From Fonticula alba (Eukaryota > Opisthokonta > Rotosphaerida > Fonticulaceae): a DNA stretch of 22,273 bases. Position numbers and translations under genes: made by a program. The stretch is taken from NCBI RefSeq assembly GCF_000388065.1, contig NW_009242976.1:2463913-2486185 (forward strand), written 5' to 3'. Shown in pieces: positions 1-10,117 of this stretch (positions within the stretch are counted from its first letter, which is position 1; every line of letters starts with the position of its first letter). The notes beneath the pieces are model-generated. The model saw nothing but the letters and a program-made list of their open reading frames with translations, did no database searches and was not told the origin of the DNA.

Positions 1-377
1 AACACCAGCCGAGGGCACATTTCGTTAGGGACAACCACACCACGGTGGCAGCACTACAGGAGCCATTTCTTCCGTCGGATGTCAGTGGACAAGTGCTGGT
101 CGGAGATGGCCAGCCGGGTGTCACACGAGTGGCTGGTAGTGGCAGGGCTCTCCCGGACCCAGTCGTGTGCCAAAGAGACAAAGCTTCGACGAAGGTGCAT
201 CCCGGATAATTGCCATTGGAAAGAGGGTACTCCGGCCATGAAGAACCAGCCTCCCGAGCCAGAGAATATGCTGCCGCGCGTTTCCACAGGAGTCTGTAAC
301 TTGGCTCGAAGGGAGTTTGCGGCAGGCAAACATGGCAAGAACTTTGAAAATAAAGAGGGGTTCCAGGGAGAACCTGA

Positions 378-1142
378 GAACAGGTATCCACAAACTTGAC
401 TGGTACTCCAACAAAACAATGGCATACGCTTCCACACGCGGCTACAAGGGCCTTCACTCACCAGAGGCTCCCACGAAGGAGTTTTCACTTTCGGGCAAGA
501 TCAAGGGGTAGATTTGCGAACCAGACGACTGGGCCCTTCCACTCGTTTATCAACGTCGAGAGTGTAGACCGCTCGATCCTGGCAGCTGAGTGGGTTGATG
601 TCTCCGCTGGGGCTCATGACGATATAAACATCATTCAAGTATTGACCGCCTCACGGGTTCTGTCTCTGCGGCCTGTGACTCATGTAGTGACTCCATTTAT
701 CGGTTAGCTGGGGTCTTCGCCGTGTGGGTGCAACCACAGACGTTGTTTGGACATTTGGAGCGACCATTTCATTGTAGTAAGGAGTCTTCTCGGGGAAGCC
801 ATCGGGCAGGCGATTACCTGCCAAGGCTTGCAGTCACAGGCGAACGGCCCCCATGGGCTTTGTGGAACATTGGATGCAAGTGTGAGAATGTATCATGTAG
901 ATAATAAGGGGTATTTTGCTGTCGGTTTACTGAGAGACTGCTCCTGTATTTTTGCCCTGGATGACGGCCAACAGAGCTATTCGCTGCCTAGCTTGGCGGC
1001 TAATGCCAATCTTCGGATGAACTGGCCAGGGTGCTCAACGCGGGGTGGCTCACTGGTGCATTGGGTGGGCATGTTTACCTTCCTGGTGCCCGACCTTCCG
1101 CGAATTGTGCTGATCGTATTTCTTACCTGGATGAATACTTGA
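378..1142 (+). other. Weak coding-like frame with one internal stop
   Basis: One plus-strand frame is open from 378 to 1142 except for a single TAG at 705-707, giving about 250 codons. The translated sequence has a balanced residue mix, for example VESVDRSILAAEWVDV near 560-607 and VRMYHVDNKGYFAVGLL near 879-930, unlike the repetitive Pro/Arg/Gly shadows common elsewhere. No ATG opens the frame and I recognise no family. It could be a decayed gene or element fragment, an exon of a split gene, or chance. The overlapping minus frame at 54-488 is equally unrecognised. Confidence 0.2.
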
Positions 1143-1289
1143 GTGTTTACTGGGCCTGCGCGACTGAGCGCATGGGAATGGGATGCTGTTAGCACGTCTC
1201 TCGGGTCCCCTCCCCCCACGGCATGGGAGACGGGCGTCTGCGAGAGGAGGCATCTTCCCCTGGCAACCTACTCTTATAGCTGAACGCAC

Positions 1290-1307
1290 GGGGGGGGGGG
1301 GGGGGGG
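1290..1307 (+). repeat. Poly-G tract, 18 G
   Basis: A pure run of 18 G on the plus strand, followed by CTCTTACC. It is one of a family of long G runs in this window, nearly all G on this strand. Confidence 0.95.
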
Positions 1308-1974
1308 CTCTTACCCAGGTGGTTCTGCGCAGGGGGGCAGCTCGAAGAACAGTCATCTAGTTCGACGACCCCCGTACTTTGCCCAACCAACGAGCAGTTG
1401 TAAGTGGGGGTATCCAGCGAAGAGGTGAATCTGCGTTGGGTGAGATGTACGCAACTCCGGCAAAAGTGTTGTAGCCCAATAAGTGCGATTCGACCTCATT
1501 CGGAGTCAATCCACCCGAGCCTAGGCAACTGCACAGACCCCTGAAGAGGGTCGGCTCTCTTTATTCCTCCCCATCTGCAGGGTGTAAAATGCGCGCGGGA
1601 GCCAGCACGTGGGAGGACTGCCCCTTGGCTAGAAATGCCCCTGGAAGGGGGCACTTACTTTGCTAGTGTGGAGTGCACGAACTTTCTCGCGAAAAAAGAA
1701 GCTCATGGGATAGTGCGGGTCCCTGAAGTCATGGCTAAGACGGCCCTGACCAAGGTCTGAATGAAGGCACAAGGCGATCTCTTCCTTGGCGGCATTCCGT
1801 CGTACTGCCTAGGTCCACGGTACGTCCGACCTGCGCTGCTCGAGTGGTTAACGCATCGAGTTGACATGAGGAAAGAGTCCTTCTTCCACGTTTCATCGCT
1901 CTGTCTGGCCCCCTCTCCTTTTATCTTCTATTCTCCAGCCCTTTCGTCCACGCAACAGGCCAGACGCCTTCCTC

Positions 1975-1976
1975 CA

Positions 1977-2015
<39 letters not shown>

Positions 2016-2020
2016 TCACA
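1975..2020. repeat. (CA)n microsatellite
   Basis: CA dinucleotide repeat of about 46 bases with a few interruptions (CATA near 1981, CG at 2009-2010, CACTCACA at the end). A simple-sequence repeat typical of nuclear eukaryotic DNA. Confidence 0.95.
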
Positions 2021-2184
2021 GATGAGCCGCTTCATGGTCATAATCGCGAGCGCATACACCCGCATAAGCCTGGGCCCGGGATTTCAACCTCTTTGCGTAA
2101 CCAAGAGTAGTCTCCTTCCTCAATTGTCCTGGCCTACTGGTGTACAGCCTTCCTTTTGGGGCAATCGCCTTCGGGCAATCAGCG

Positions 2185-2212
2185 CGACCAATGTTTATGA
2201 GCCCCGACCAAT
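2185..2212 (+). promoter_or_regulatory. Twin CCAAT boxes, CGACCAAT repeated 20 bp apart
   Basis: The octamer CGACCAAT occurs at 2185-2192 and again at 2205-2212, exactly 20 bp apart, which puts both copies on the same face of the helix. CCAAT is the core bound by the NF-Y/HAP complex in eukaryotes. No supported gene starts close by; the next one begins about 1.4 kb downstream, so any function is inferred only from the motif pair. Confidence 0.3.
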
Positions 2213-3377
2213 AGGAGTAGGGGTTAAGGAGTGAGGTCTAGGAAAGAGTCCATCTTGCTTCTAACCTAGCTGCGGCCTGGCGGGCTGTTCCTCTCCCACC
2301 GCTCCTATGAGTGCTCCTGGGGCCGGCTTTCCCATTTTACCATCTGCCACAATATTCTTGGACAGTGAGGAGGTCATACTGGTATAGAAGGAGGCCTGTC
2401 CATCTGGTCAAATAGATTTGCCATTGAAGGATGCTCGTGCAGCTTGTTCTAAAAGAAAAGGATCGAAGATCAATGGAAATGTCACAACGATCGGCTCTGG
2501 AGATGCTAGTTTACAGAAGAAGCGTTGTTATGTAGACGCCGATATCACCCAACGGGCGTCGCAACTGCAGATATGAGGCTCGGGTTTCACGATTTTGCTT
2601 CGCGGTAAGCACTATAACTACCATCTATCTATACGCAATCCCCATTACCCACCCTTGCACGGCCCCAACGGTCCATCTCTTGCTTGAGAGAAAGACCCGA
2701 AGATGCGAGGCAAGGAAGTTATCGAGCGGCTGCTTCTCTTCCAAAGCGCATCCTCCTCTATCAAACTTGAGAAGAATCAGGATCTCCCTCCAAAGATAGC
2801 TCCCGCCCTCTTCCATTTCAATGCGTCTTCCGAGCCGTCTGGAAACAGAAGCCAGGGGGGGGCGGGGCGGGAACCGGAGCTTGAGAGGGCCAAAGTGAGT
2901 CCTGGTGATATTTTAGTTTTGCAGGGCGGAGAGTTGAGAGACGCAGCGAGGGGTAAAGCCTGTTAAGGGGGTAAATTGCTCGGCAGAGATGCAAGAGGGC
3001 GTGAAGTTGGGACAAGAGAAGTAGGGAGAAATATGTGTTATGCTTGTATGAGTGTCTTGTGTGGGGAGTCTTGCCGCGAAATTCGGTGTCTGTCGTCCGC
3101 GTCCGGGTCTCAAGAGTAATGCTGCTGTGTGGTGCAGGCGCTCGGCCGTCTGATATGGCCAAGAAGACAGAGTCACAGTTAGCAATCGTGCTGAGTATCT
3201 CGTCCCCTACCCTTGACTGGTTGGATTCTCCTGTGCCCGAATGCACCTCCTACATGCTGTCCCGGAATCAATTCGGCCCTTAAAATATCGTCGTGTTTTG
3301 GCGGGTGAGCCTGTGACCATCTCGGTTGGGCGGTAGGGGGGAAGGAGGGGAGAGCATTAAGGGCGGATGGTAACACC

Positions 3378-3386
3378 TATAAAAGG
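3378..3386 (+). promoter_or_regulatory. TATA box upstream of the 3790 gene
   Basis: TATAAAAGG is a near-ideal TATA element. It is followed about 35 bp downstream by a C/T-rich tract (about 3419-3560) of the kind that commonly marks transcription starts in fungi and related protists. Initiation near 3410 would leave a leader of about 190 nt to the ATG at 3602 or about 380 nt to the ATG at 3790. Confidence 0.6.
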
Positions 3387-3601
3387 ATGCACTGTCTCTG
3401 CCTTCACCGATGAAACAGGCCCCCCCCTTTCCCCTCTCCCTTTTCCCCTCGCTACACTCTCCACTCTCTCCCCTCACTCCAAACTCCTCACCTCCTCATA
3501 CATCCCTCCTGAATATCTTTTCTGCGAGTACATCTCCTCCTCCACTCTACACCTCTGTATCTTCATAAAGTAGCGACCTTACCAAAGCCACCGCTTCTGC
3601 T

Positions 3602-3809
3602 ATGACGAATAACATGTATGTTGATCATCTACAATTGCAATGTTCTTCCCCTGGGCACCAAGACTTACACGCTTCTACCCTTATCTCCCCGCTCTATTTC
3701 GGCTTTGCTGCCTAAAACTCGGGTACCACGCGATCCACAACTGAAACTGAAAATTGACTCATGGAATCTGACACTCTACGCGGACAAATATGCATCACTC
3801 GTCGATCAG
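3602..3809 (+). other. Possible first mini-exon (3602-3615) and intron (3616-3809)
   Basis: An ATG at 3602 with a purine at -3 opens four codons (MTNN) and two extra bases, then meets GTATGT at 3616-3621, the strongest 5' splice-site consensus in this part of the window. CTGAC at 3767-3771 could be a branch site, and TCAG ends at 3809. Joining 3615 to 3810 keeps the frame of the main coding region and would bypass the ATG at 3790. The polypyrimidine stretch before the acceptor is poor, so this remains an alternative model rather than the primary call. Confidence 0.4.
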
Positions 3810-4734
3810 CCGCCCCTCCATCCCAGGTCTTCCTGTCACCAAGGGTGGTCCGCAGCAGGGACACGCCGGCGCCCCTGCCCCCCGTTCTCCGAATACCACT
3901 GCCCCTTCTTCGGTTGATCGACTTGGCCAAAAAGTCGGCCAGATGACAATCGGCAAGCGTCCTGTACCCGAGAAGCCTGGTAATATCCTGGAGCTCATCG
4001 GGGGTCTCTTCGAAAGGTTGAAGGACATTGCATGTCTCCCGAAGGACATCTTGGTGAAAATCCGCCAGGGAAATATCGCGGAGCTCCATCAAGAGATCCA
4101 GGACCTTTACAAGGCTAAGATTGACAAGGAGCTCAATCCGGTGCTGAGCCAGGATCTTCTAGCCATTTGGCACATGATTTCCATGTACCAGGCTGTGGGT
4201 CATTTCCGAGTCGATATGGATGGATCGCATTACGTTTCGTCTCTGAATAAGCTCACTGACAGCGAGAGTAAGTTGAAGGACGATCTCATTGCGGCCGATT
4301 GGGAGGACTGGCCCGATTTCCATCGTGATCTGATGAAGCGTAGTCTGGATTTCCGAAAGACCATCGATGAACTATCGAAAAACTTGCCGGCTGATCACAC
4401 GCTCTGTGAAGCTGTTGCCAGTTCTAAGGAGTTCATCTCGAACTATCATGATCTTTTTGCTCACATCTCAGCTCTTTTGGCCGCCAGCGAGAAGCAAGCG
4501 ACCGCGCCTATGCGGGATGCGGTTGAGCTTGACCATTTCAACAACCTCCCCAAACGCTTGCGCCTGGCTTTTTATCCGTTCAAGGAAAAGATTCTAGCGG
4601 ATTTTCGAGTTGCCGTTCCTGAGCCAGTCGTCCCGCACGATGATTTTGGCACGCAGTTTTGCCAGGCGATGCGCAAGTTCATTACCATCACTATTTTGAC
4701 CTTCTTTGTCAAATGGTCCATCAAGGAGCTTTAA
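3790..4734 (+). CDS. Unrecognised helical protein, 314 aa
   Basis: A clean 315-codon frame with even codon use and a balanced residue mix. I do not recognise a family. Residues 1-55 are rich in Ser, Pro and Gly and look disordered. From about residue 60 (GNILELIGGLFERLKDI) to 285 the sequence is charged and probably almost entirely alpha-helical, with few glycines. The C-terminus (about 295-314, KFITITILTFFVKWSIKEL) is hydrophobic with a basic end, compatible with a membrane-contacting helix or tail anchor but short for one. No signal peptide is evident. The first in-frame ATG after the stop at 3769 is 3790, with A at -3; residue 52 is also Met (3943). An ATG at 3761 in another frame opens a 61-codon frame overlapping the start, which is awkward if 3790 is the true start and supports the spliced alternative at 3602-3809. 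TATA and CT-rich leader lie upstream. No classical AATAAA follows the stop; ATAAAT lies near 4877. Confidence 0.85.
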   Translation: MHHSSISRPSIPGLPVTKGGPQQGHAGAPAPRSPNTTAPSSVDRLGQKVGQMTIGKRPVPEKPGNILELIGGLFERLKDIACLPKDILVKIRQGNIAELHQEIQDLYKAKIDKELNPVLSQDLLAIWHMISMYQAVGHFRVDMDGSHYVSSLNKLTDSESKLKDDLIAADWEDWPDFHRDLMKRSLDFRKTIDELSKNLPADHTLCEAVASSKEFISNYHDLFAHISALLAASEKQATAPMRDAVELDHFNNLPKRLRLAFYPFKEKILADFRVAVPEPVVPHDDFGTQFCQAMRKFITITILTFFVKWSIKEL

Positions 4735-5820
4735 TGCTGCTTTGCTCCCACTCACTTTCTTCTTGTAAGAATTGGTGCCTTTTGTAGTTATCTGATGTAC
4801 TTTCTGCGCACGGAGTTTTTTCGCCTCTTTACCTGGGCTTTTTTCCTTCGACCTCGCGCAAGCTTTTTGAATACACATAAATCTCAAACTTCTGCTTCTT
4901 CGCGGGACTTGGTTGCATTCGGGGGATGGAGCGGCGACCAGGTTTCTCATCAACGGGGCACTTTTTTGTGTTTGTGAAGAAAGACCCCAACAGGCAGGAG
5001 TGCTTCGCAAGGATTAAGCGAGAGAGAGAGAGAGAGAGAGTGAGGGAGGGAGGGAGGAAGGGAGGGAGGGAGGGAGAGAGAGAGGGAGGGAGAGAGAGAG
5101 AGAGAGAGAGACAGAGAGAGAGACAGAGCGGGAGGGAGGGAGGGAGTGAAAGACGGAGGGAGCTCGCTATCGCTGGCTCCAGGAGAGAACGGCGCCCCTG
5201 CTCTTAATACCCCAACTGGAGCTTGACTTGTTATCTCCCCCATCGTGGCTATTTGCCCTAGTTACCCCACATCCCACCAGGGACTACATTCACGCAAGTC
5301 AGCTTCGTGCCAAACCGGCTGCCTGATTGTGACGCAAAAAAGCGCACTAGCAGAGAGCATGGGGTTGCCTTTGAAAGATGGAATTCAATCAATCTAGGCT
5401 CAATCAGTTACAAGGGTCCGCATGGTGTCATCGTTCAATTTGATATTCATGCACATGCGTACACACCACGCGGCCAGATAGCTGCAGCTGCATGGCTGGA
5501 TCAGTGTAAACTCGCGGTCGAATTTGATTGTGGCTATTGAAGCACTTTGCGTCAATCATGTGCTTTTTGGGGATTGATTGAGTGTCGGTGAGGCGCCAGA
5601 AGCGTTCCTTACCGGGTGTGTCGTCATTCGAGCAAAGACAGGGCAACCAAAAAAGGCGGAGGCTAGTGATCTTCATCCTATTGGAGAGTACAACTGGAGT
5701 CGAGTCATACCGCTCCAGGGGGAATAATGGACAGCAGCAGGGTAATTGGAATCTATATTCTCCGGGTAGGAAATGACTGAATTTGCAGGTGCCAAGACCT
5801 TGGAGGCAAGGCGAGAAAAG
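4735..5820. other. Intergenic, no supported gene
   Basis: After the stop at 4734 the sequence is T-rich for about 130 bases (probable 3' UTR), then contains a GA microsatellite. A 77-codon frame at 5307-5540 (MPNRLPDCDAKKRT start) and several overlapping minus-strand frames show no domain, no codon signature and no clear promoter, so I do not call genes here. Confidence 0.5.
5020..5160. repeat. GA / GGGA purine microsatellite
   Basis: About 140 bases made almost only of A and G on the plus strand: (GA)n blocks alternating with GGGA and GGAA units. Polypurine of this length can form triplex structures. It also produces artificial Arg/Glu/Gly and Ser/Leu frames that are not genes. Confidence 0.9.
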
Positions 5821-5824
5821 GGAG

Positions 5825-5838
5825 CCCTTATATAAGGG
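5825..5838. promoter_or_regulatory. Palindromic TATA element CCCTTATATAAGGG
   Basis: A perfect 14-bp palindrome containing TATATAA readable as a TATA box on both strands. It resembles a MADS-box CArG element but has eight A/T bases between the GG/CC ends instead of six. No supported gene begins within a few hundred bases on either side, so its role is open. Confidence 0.35.
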
Positions 5839-7516
5839 TTCACGGGGAGGAGGAAATAAACGGGTAGGTAATAGGGAGGATGAGGGCAGACGGCCCACAT
5901 AGAGGTGACTCGATGTGTATGACTATCTCCGCAGGAAGGGACCACGAAAAATGGATTTCCCTGATGTTTGATTTCATGCAGAGCTGTGGTCTTCGATGGC
6001 AAAGGGGCAACAGCAAAAGAGTACAAACCAGGATGAGAGGAAATGCGTGGGGAGTTTGTGATTGGAGCGGCCCTTCGACAGATTGTTGGAAGTGACGCGA
6101 TAGCCTCGGCTTGTGTGTGGGGGGCGGAGGGGGTGGGGCTGGGTGCGTGTTTCGTGTCAATTACCCTTTCGCCCGCATGCATGCCCTGGGAAGGCCCTGG
6201 ACGGGGTAGGTATACTGTCTCTACGCCTTGCTTCTTTGCTCTGCTGACCCGTTATCCTGTTACCTTTGCGTGCAATGCCGCTTTGCTTTCTCTTGTTCCT
6301 CCCTCCATTTCTCTCTCTCATTTCCAACGAACGTATGTACGCTTGGAATCTCTCATTTCCTGGTCGGGGAGATCCGAGTGGTGGAACCAGGAGCTGAAGG
6401 TGCTCCGTCTTGGAGTGGATTCTTGAACAAGGACTGGCTAGAGGGGCCTGCCTGCCGTTTGGTGGCCAGTAAATGCCTGGTATCAGGCCCTTCTATGTGG
6501 GAGCACGAGGTCATCTGTGCCTGCTCTCTGTTTCTCTCCCACTCACTGCCCCTTCGGTTCTTCATCCCCCCCTGGTCCTCCCTGGAAACACAGGTACATC
6601 TGCGCGATGAGGGATGCCTGCCTGTCCTTGTGGGAGACGCGCCGAGTGGAGCAGGCCGGCGCCACAGGCGAGGTGCGAGAGCGGACGCGATGCTTGCGTC
6701 GCCGCCGTCGCCGGGAACCCATGTTTGGGGGGTGGGCATCATGCCGATGCACACATGCGGATCGTGATGAAAGCTCGGCGCCTGCTCTCCTTCTCGATGT
6801 GGATGTGTGCGTGCGGGTGCGGCCGCTCGTGTCTGACATGCTCCATCGTGCCCTCTCTCGCGGCATGGGCAGCCGTCCGGGCGGCCGGGGGCTTCTGCCT
6901 CCTTACCGCACGAGGACGTGCCTGCGAGGGCCCCCCTCGTGCTTGGTGACCATCCCCCCGGGTGCTTCATTCCGCCTCGGTGATTCCGTCCTGTGGTCAG
7001 GAGCCAGCCATCCGCCCTGGGTCCCTGGCGGGGTTGAGGGTGATCTGTGGTTTCGGGACTTCCTGGCCCCGGGAGGCGGTGGACAGATGGCCGACCCCCC
7101 ATTCGTGGACACAGCCAGGTCCACCTGGGCTTCGTGAGGGGTTTTTTTTGTCAGGCCACACCGCTCCAGGCCGCTTGCCGGGAGAAGGGAAGAAGCTGCT
7201 GCGAGTGGTTGGCCGTTCGATGTTCCCCCGCGCGGTGTTGCGGGACCTTCGCTGCCTGGGGGGATGATGGTGGGCCCAATGACGAGTATGGAGGCTGCAT
7301 TCAGGATCACGGCTACCGAGCCGACCGGACAGGCAAACATGACGCGGTGGATATCACTGCGCACCGGGGCACGCTCGAGAGAAGGCCCCCCCTCCTTTTT
7401 GTTAGGCCGTGGCGCTGGCTCATGAGGCTGGTAGCAGGGGGTGGCAGATTGCGCCCCTCTGTGAGGCTTTCTTGTGCCGTGGTCAGATGCGAGATCGAGC
7501 GGTTGTGGCCGCGTCT

Positions 7517-7527
7517 CCCCCCCCCCC
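7517..7527 (+). repeat. Poly-C tract, 11 C
   Basis: One of only two long C runs on the plus strand, 47 bases from the G run at 7574. Confidence 0.9.
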
Positions 7528-7573
7528 TGGTGCTCCTCCTCCGGGCCTGGCCCTCAGTATTGTCAACGGGCGT

Positions 7574-7589
7574 GGGGGGGGGGGGGGGG
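7574..7589 (+). repeat. Poly-G tract, 16 G
   Basis: A pure run of 16 G. Paired with the C tract at 7517-7527 it could form a hairpin in single-stranded nucleic acid. Confidence 0.95.
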
Positions 7590-8149
7590 TATGCGCTTTC
7601 GCCACTGGGACCCTGCAGACAGGTGTGCCTGTGGAAGGAGAGGTGGCCCACGGGTCGTGTGTCTGCCGGCCGGGCGTGGGATGATGCCTGCGTCGGGTCA
7701 TGGATCTGAAATATCGAATTGAATCCGGCGTGCTGGGTATCGCACTGGCGCGGGAGAGGAGGATGGAGGGGGACGGGAACCAGTGCGCCCAGCGGTGCGC
7801 CGGGGCCAACCGCGAGCCGGGGCTTCGTGGTGCACCCTTTCTGCGTGGGTAGAGATGCCTGCGCGCGCCGGGGAGAAGGCGTCTCCGTGTGCCTCTTCGC
7901 CGGATGAACAGGCGCATCATGTGGCCCGTTCGCCTGGACAGCGACCGGCCATTTGCCCCCCGCTTTCGCTGATCCCTGGCAGAGGGGAAGCGTGCGGCGG
8001 CGGTGGCCTGGGGCGCTGCCCGCTGCTCTCGTGCCTGCCTAAGGCCCCTCGTCGAGCGAGCGTGCGCGCCGTGCCCAGGGAGCAGGCGCGGTTCGCCGAG
8101 AGCAGGGCCGACGCGCGTCGCCCGGTGTCCCGCGTGCACAGAAACCCTC

Positions 8150-9790
8150 TCATCCCAGGGAGACATATGTGGGCGTGTGCCTGCGAATACACTCAGGAGG
8201 AGGCGCATGGCCAAGTGCCGCCATCCGGCCGCGCGCAGTATGTACTTCCTTCGATGCATGGGTGTGGGGCCATCCCCCATGGTTTGGGTGCTGCGAGGCG
8301 CTGGCTGTGGAGTCGACCAACCTGGCAGTGATCCGTGGGCGGCGCGCGTGGCAGACACCATTGGGGGGGGGCCGTGCCACATGGCGAGGGATGTGCTCCG
8401 AGGGTGACCGGCCAGCAAGCACGGGAGGCGCCTCGCAGATCTTGCCCCTGGGACGTGGCGCTGTCGGTTTGGGTCATGGTCAACTGAGCACTGGCCGGGC
8501 CCAGGAGCGGCTGCCGCTGCCCGGGCTGGCGTCGGCTCTAGCCCATAGGTGCGTGGGGTGGCGGTGTCCATGGAGAGGGAATGCCGATTGGCATCGGACA
8601 TTTGCCTGTGTGTGTGTGTGTGTGCATGTCTCACCGTGGTCCATAGTGGGGCACAGGGGCGTGCATGGGAGGCCGCGGTGTCAGGAGGCGGCCGACTCGT
8701 GGGCAATCTTCCGGGAGGGCGATGTGGGGGTCCGTCCGGGCGCGGGTATGGTTGCGGCCCAGACAGCGGGTGACTTGGGCGCCGAGGCGGCTCTGGTTTG
8801 GTGGTGCATGGGGCGCCCGGTGCGGGGCCGCCGACGCGATGTGGTCCCTCGCTGTGTGAGCACACAAAGCGCCTCATTGCGCGGTGGCCGTGTGTGGCGT
8901 GACCGGGGCGCGCCATGCTCTGCCTGGTGGCGGTGCTCGAGTGGAGCCGAGGGAGCAGACACCCGGCCCGGGGGCTGCCCGGATCCCAGAGCGCGACATC
9001 GGACCTCCGACCGAGGGCTGGGTTCGGATGTGAGGGCCCAGCTCGGGCCGGGTGCATGGACGCGGTACCGAGCCCGGACCCCGGCGCTGGGCACCCTGTG
9101 TGACGACGGCGTCGGTATGCCTTAATGGCCTTGATGACCCCACAGGAGCCGCCATGCCCGGGGATCCAGCCGGGGTGCGGGCCGGCGCATGCTCGCTTGG
9201 CCATGCAAGGGATCTTGCGTGGCGGGGGCCGGCCGCCGAGCAACCGGCAGATGTCGCGGATGTGGGGCCCGGGCGAGGGGCTCGAGACCCCCGACGGCTC
9301 TGAAGACATGGGCACATGTGCGCGCGTGTGTCGGTGGGCATCGCTCGATTGCCGGTTTCCCGGCCACGGTGGAGCGGAAGTGGTGCGCGAGGGTACCTGC
9401 ATGCGGGTGCCGTGTTATTGCGTGCTCGACTCGCGAGGGTGTTGCTGTGGTGTCACGGGCGGGCGCCTGGGGGTTGGCTGCCGGCCGGCCGGTCTGCCTC
9501 TCACGCAGCGAGAGGTGCTGCCGGGGCCGTGGGCCAGCCAGGTACGCAGGTGCCGTTGGCCGTGGGCGCTCGATTCGGGTGGATGAAGCGCACCTTGAAC
9601 GGCTCCCCCGGCCGGAGGTGTGGGCCATGTGGCGAGGCGGTGGGTGTTTCATCGGGACGCGGTGACAAGCTCGCCGGGGTCCCCGCTGACGGGATGGCAC
9701 AGGCCCGTCGGTGCTATGGCCGCGTCAGGGCGTGCCAATGAGATCGTGTGTCGCCAGGCCGGGATACCTGACAGTGCTATGGACGAAGGA
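8150..9790 (-). other. GC-rich, Cys-containing, possible tail of the decayed repeat gene
   Basis: On the minus strand, scattered frames still carry closely spaced cysteines, for example PHPCIEGSTYCARPDGG near 8240 and RDICRLLGG / KRACAG near 9190-9260, but the spacing no longer matches furin-like repeats well. Because GCA is abundant on the plus strand, Cys (TGC) is expected often on the minus strand by composition alone. I see no kinase motif here. It may be the 3' continuation of the broken cysteine-repeat gene listed next, or noncoding DNA. A (TG)9 tract sits at 8607-8624. Confidence 0.2.
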
Positions 9791-9988
9791 ACGGCTGGCG
9801 TGACCCGGCGGGCTGGCCGAGCAGGCGGGCAAGCACCCGGCGGATCGGGTGCCGGGACGAGTGTCGCGCGATCTGTTGCAAGGCATGCACCGCCCGATGG
9901 GCGGTGCGGGGGTGGGGGTGCCGCCGAGCGCAGCCCGCGCTCCCTGGGCCGCCCTGGCGGAGAGCCTGGTCGCCGGGCCAGCCATGGC

Positions 9989-9992
<4 letters not shown>

Positions 9993-10026
<34 letters not shown>

Positions 10027-10036
10027 NNNNNNNNNN

Positions 10037-10115
<79 letters not shown>
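9993..10115 (+). repeat. Giant poly-G tract with an assembly gap
   Basis: 34 G (9993-10026), ten N (10027-10036), then 79 G (10037-10115). The Ns are probably a nominal gap of unknown size, so the true tract may be longer or contain other sequence. Frames through it translate as poly-Gly or poly-Pro and have no meaning. On the minus strand the tract splits the cysteine-repeat relic. Confidence 0.95.

Positions 10116-10117
<2 letters not shown>

Larger units (their letters stand above)
1..3290. other. Gene-poor 5' stretch, no confident gene
   Basis: I read all frames and found only short, overlapping reading frames without recognisable domains. The stretch holds a poly-G tract (1290-1307), a CA microsatellite (1975-2020), a pair of CCAAT boxes (2185-2212) and one weak interrupted frame (378-1142), each listed separately. 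Base composition is mixed rather than the extreme GC of the middle of the window. No tRNA-like cloverleaf or rRNA segment was noticed. It may be intergenic DNA or an old, unrecognisable element. Confidence 0.5.
5839..8100. other. Gene-poor transition into GC-rich block
   Basis: Composition shifts from moderate to strongly GC-rich around 6600. Pyrimidine tracts near 6280-6330 and 6510-6590 look promoter-like, and an ATG follows at 6607, but no downstream frame has a recognisable domain or plausible composition. Long frames on both strands here are dominated by Arg, Pro, Gly and Ala and overlap each other, which is what open GC-rich noncoding DNA gives. Confidence 0.45.

Noticed and set aside
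4926-5243. Arg/Glu-rich and Ser/Leu-rich peptides
   Set aside because: They are translations of the GA/GGGA microsatellite.
7483-9402. 639-codon open frame on the minus strand
   Set aside because: Composition is Arg/Pro/His/Ala-rich without domains, overlapping frames are equally open, and it runs through a poly-C tract. Length alone is expected in such GC-rich DNA.
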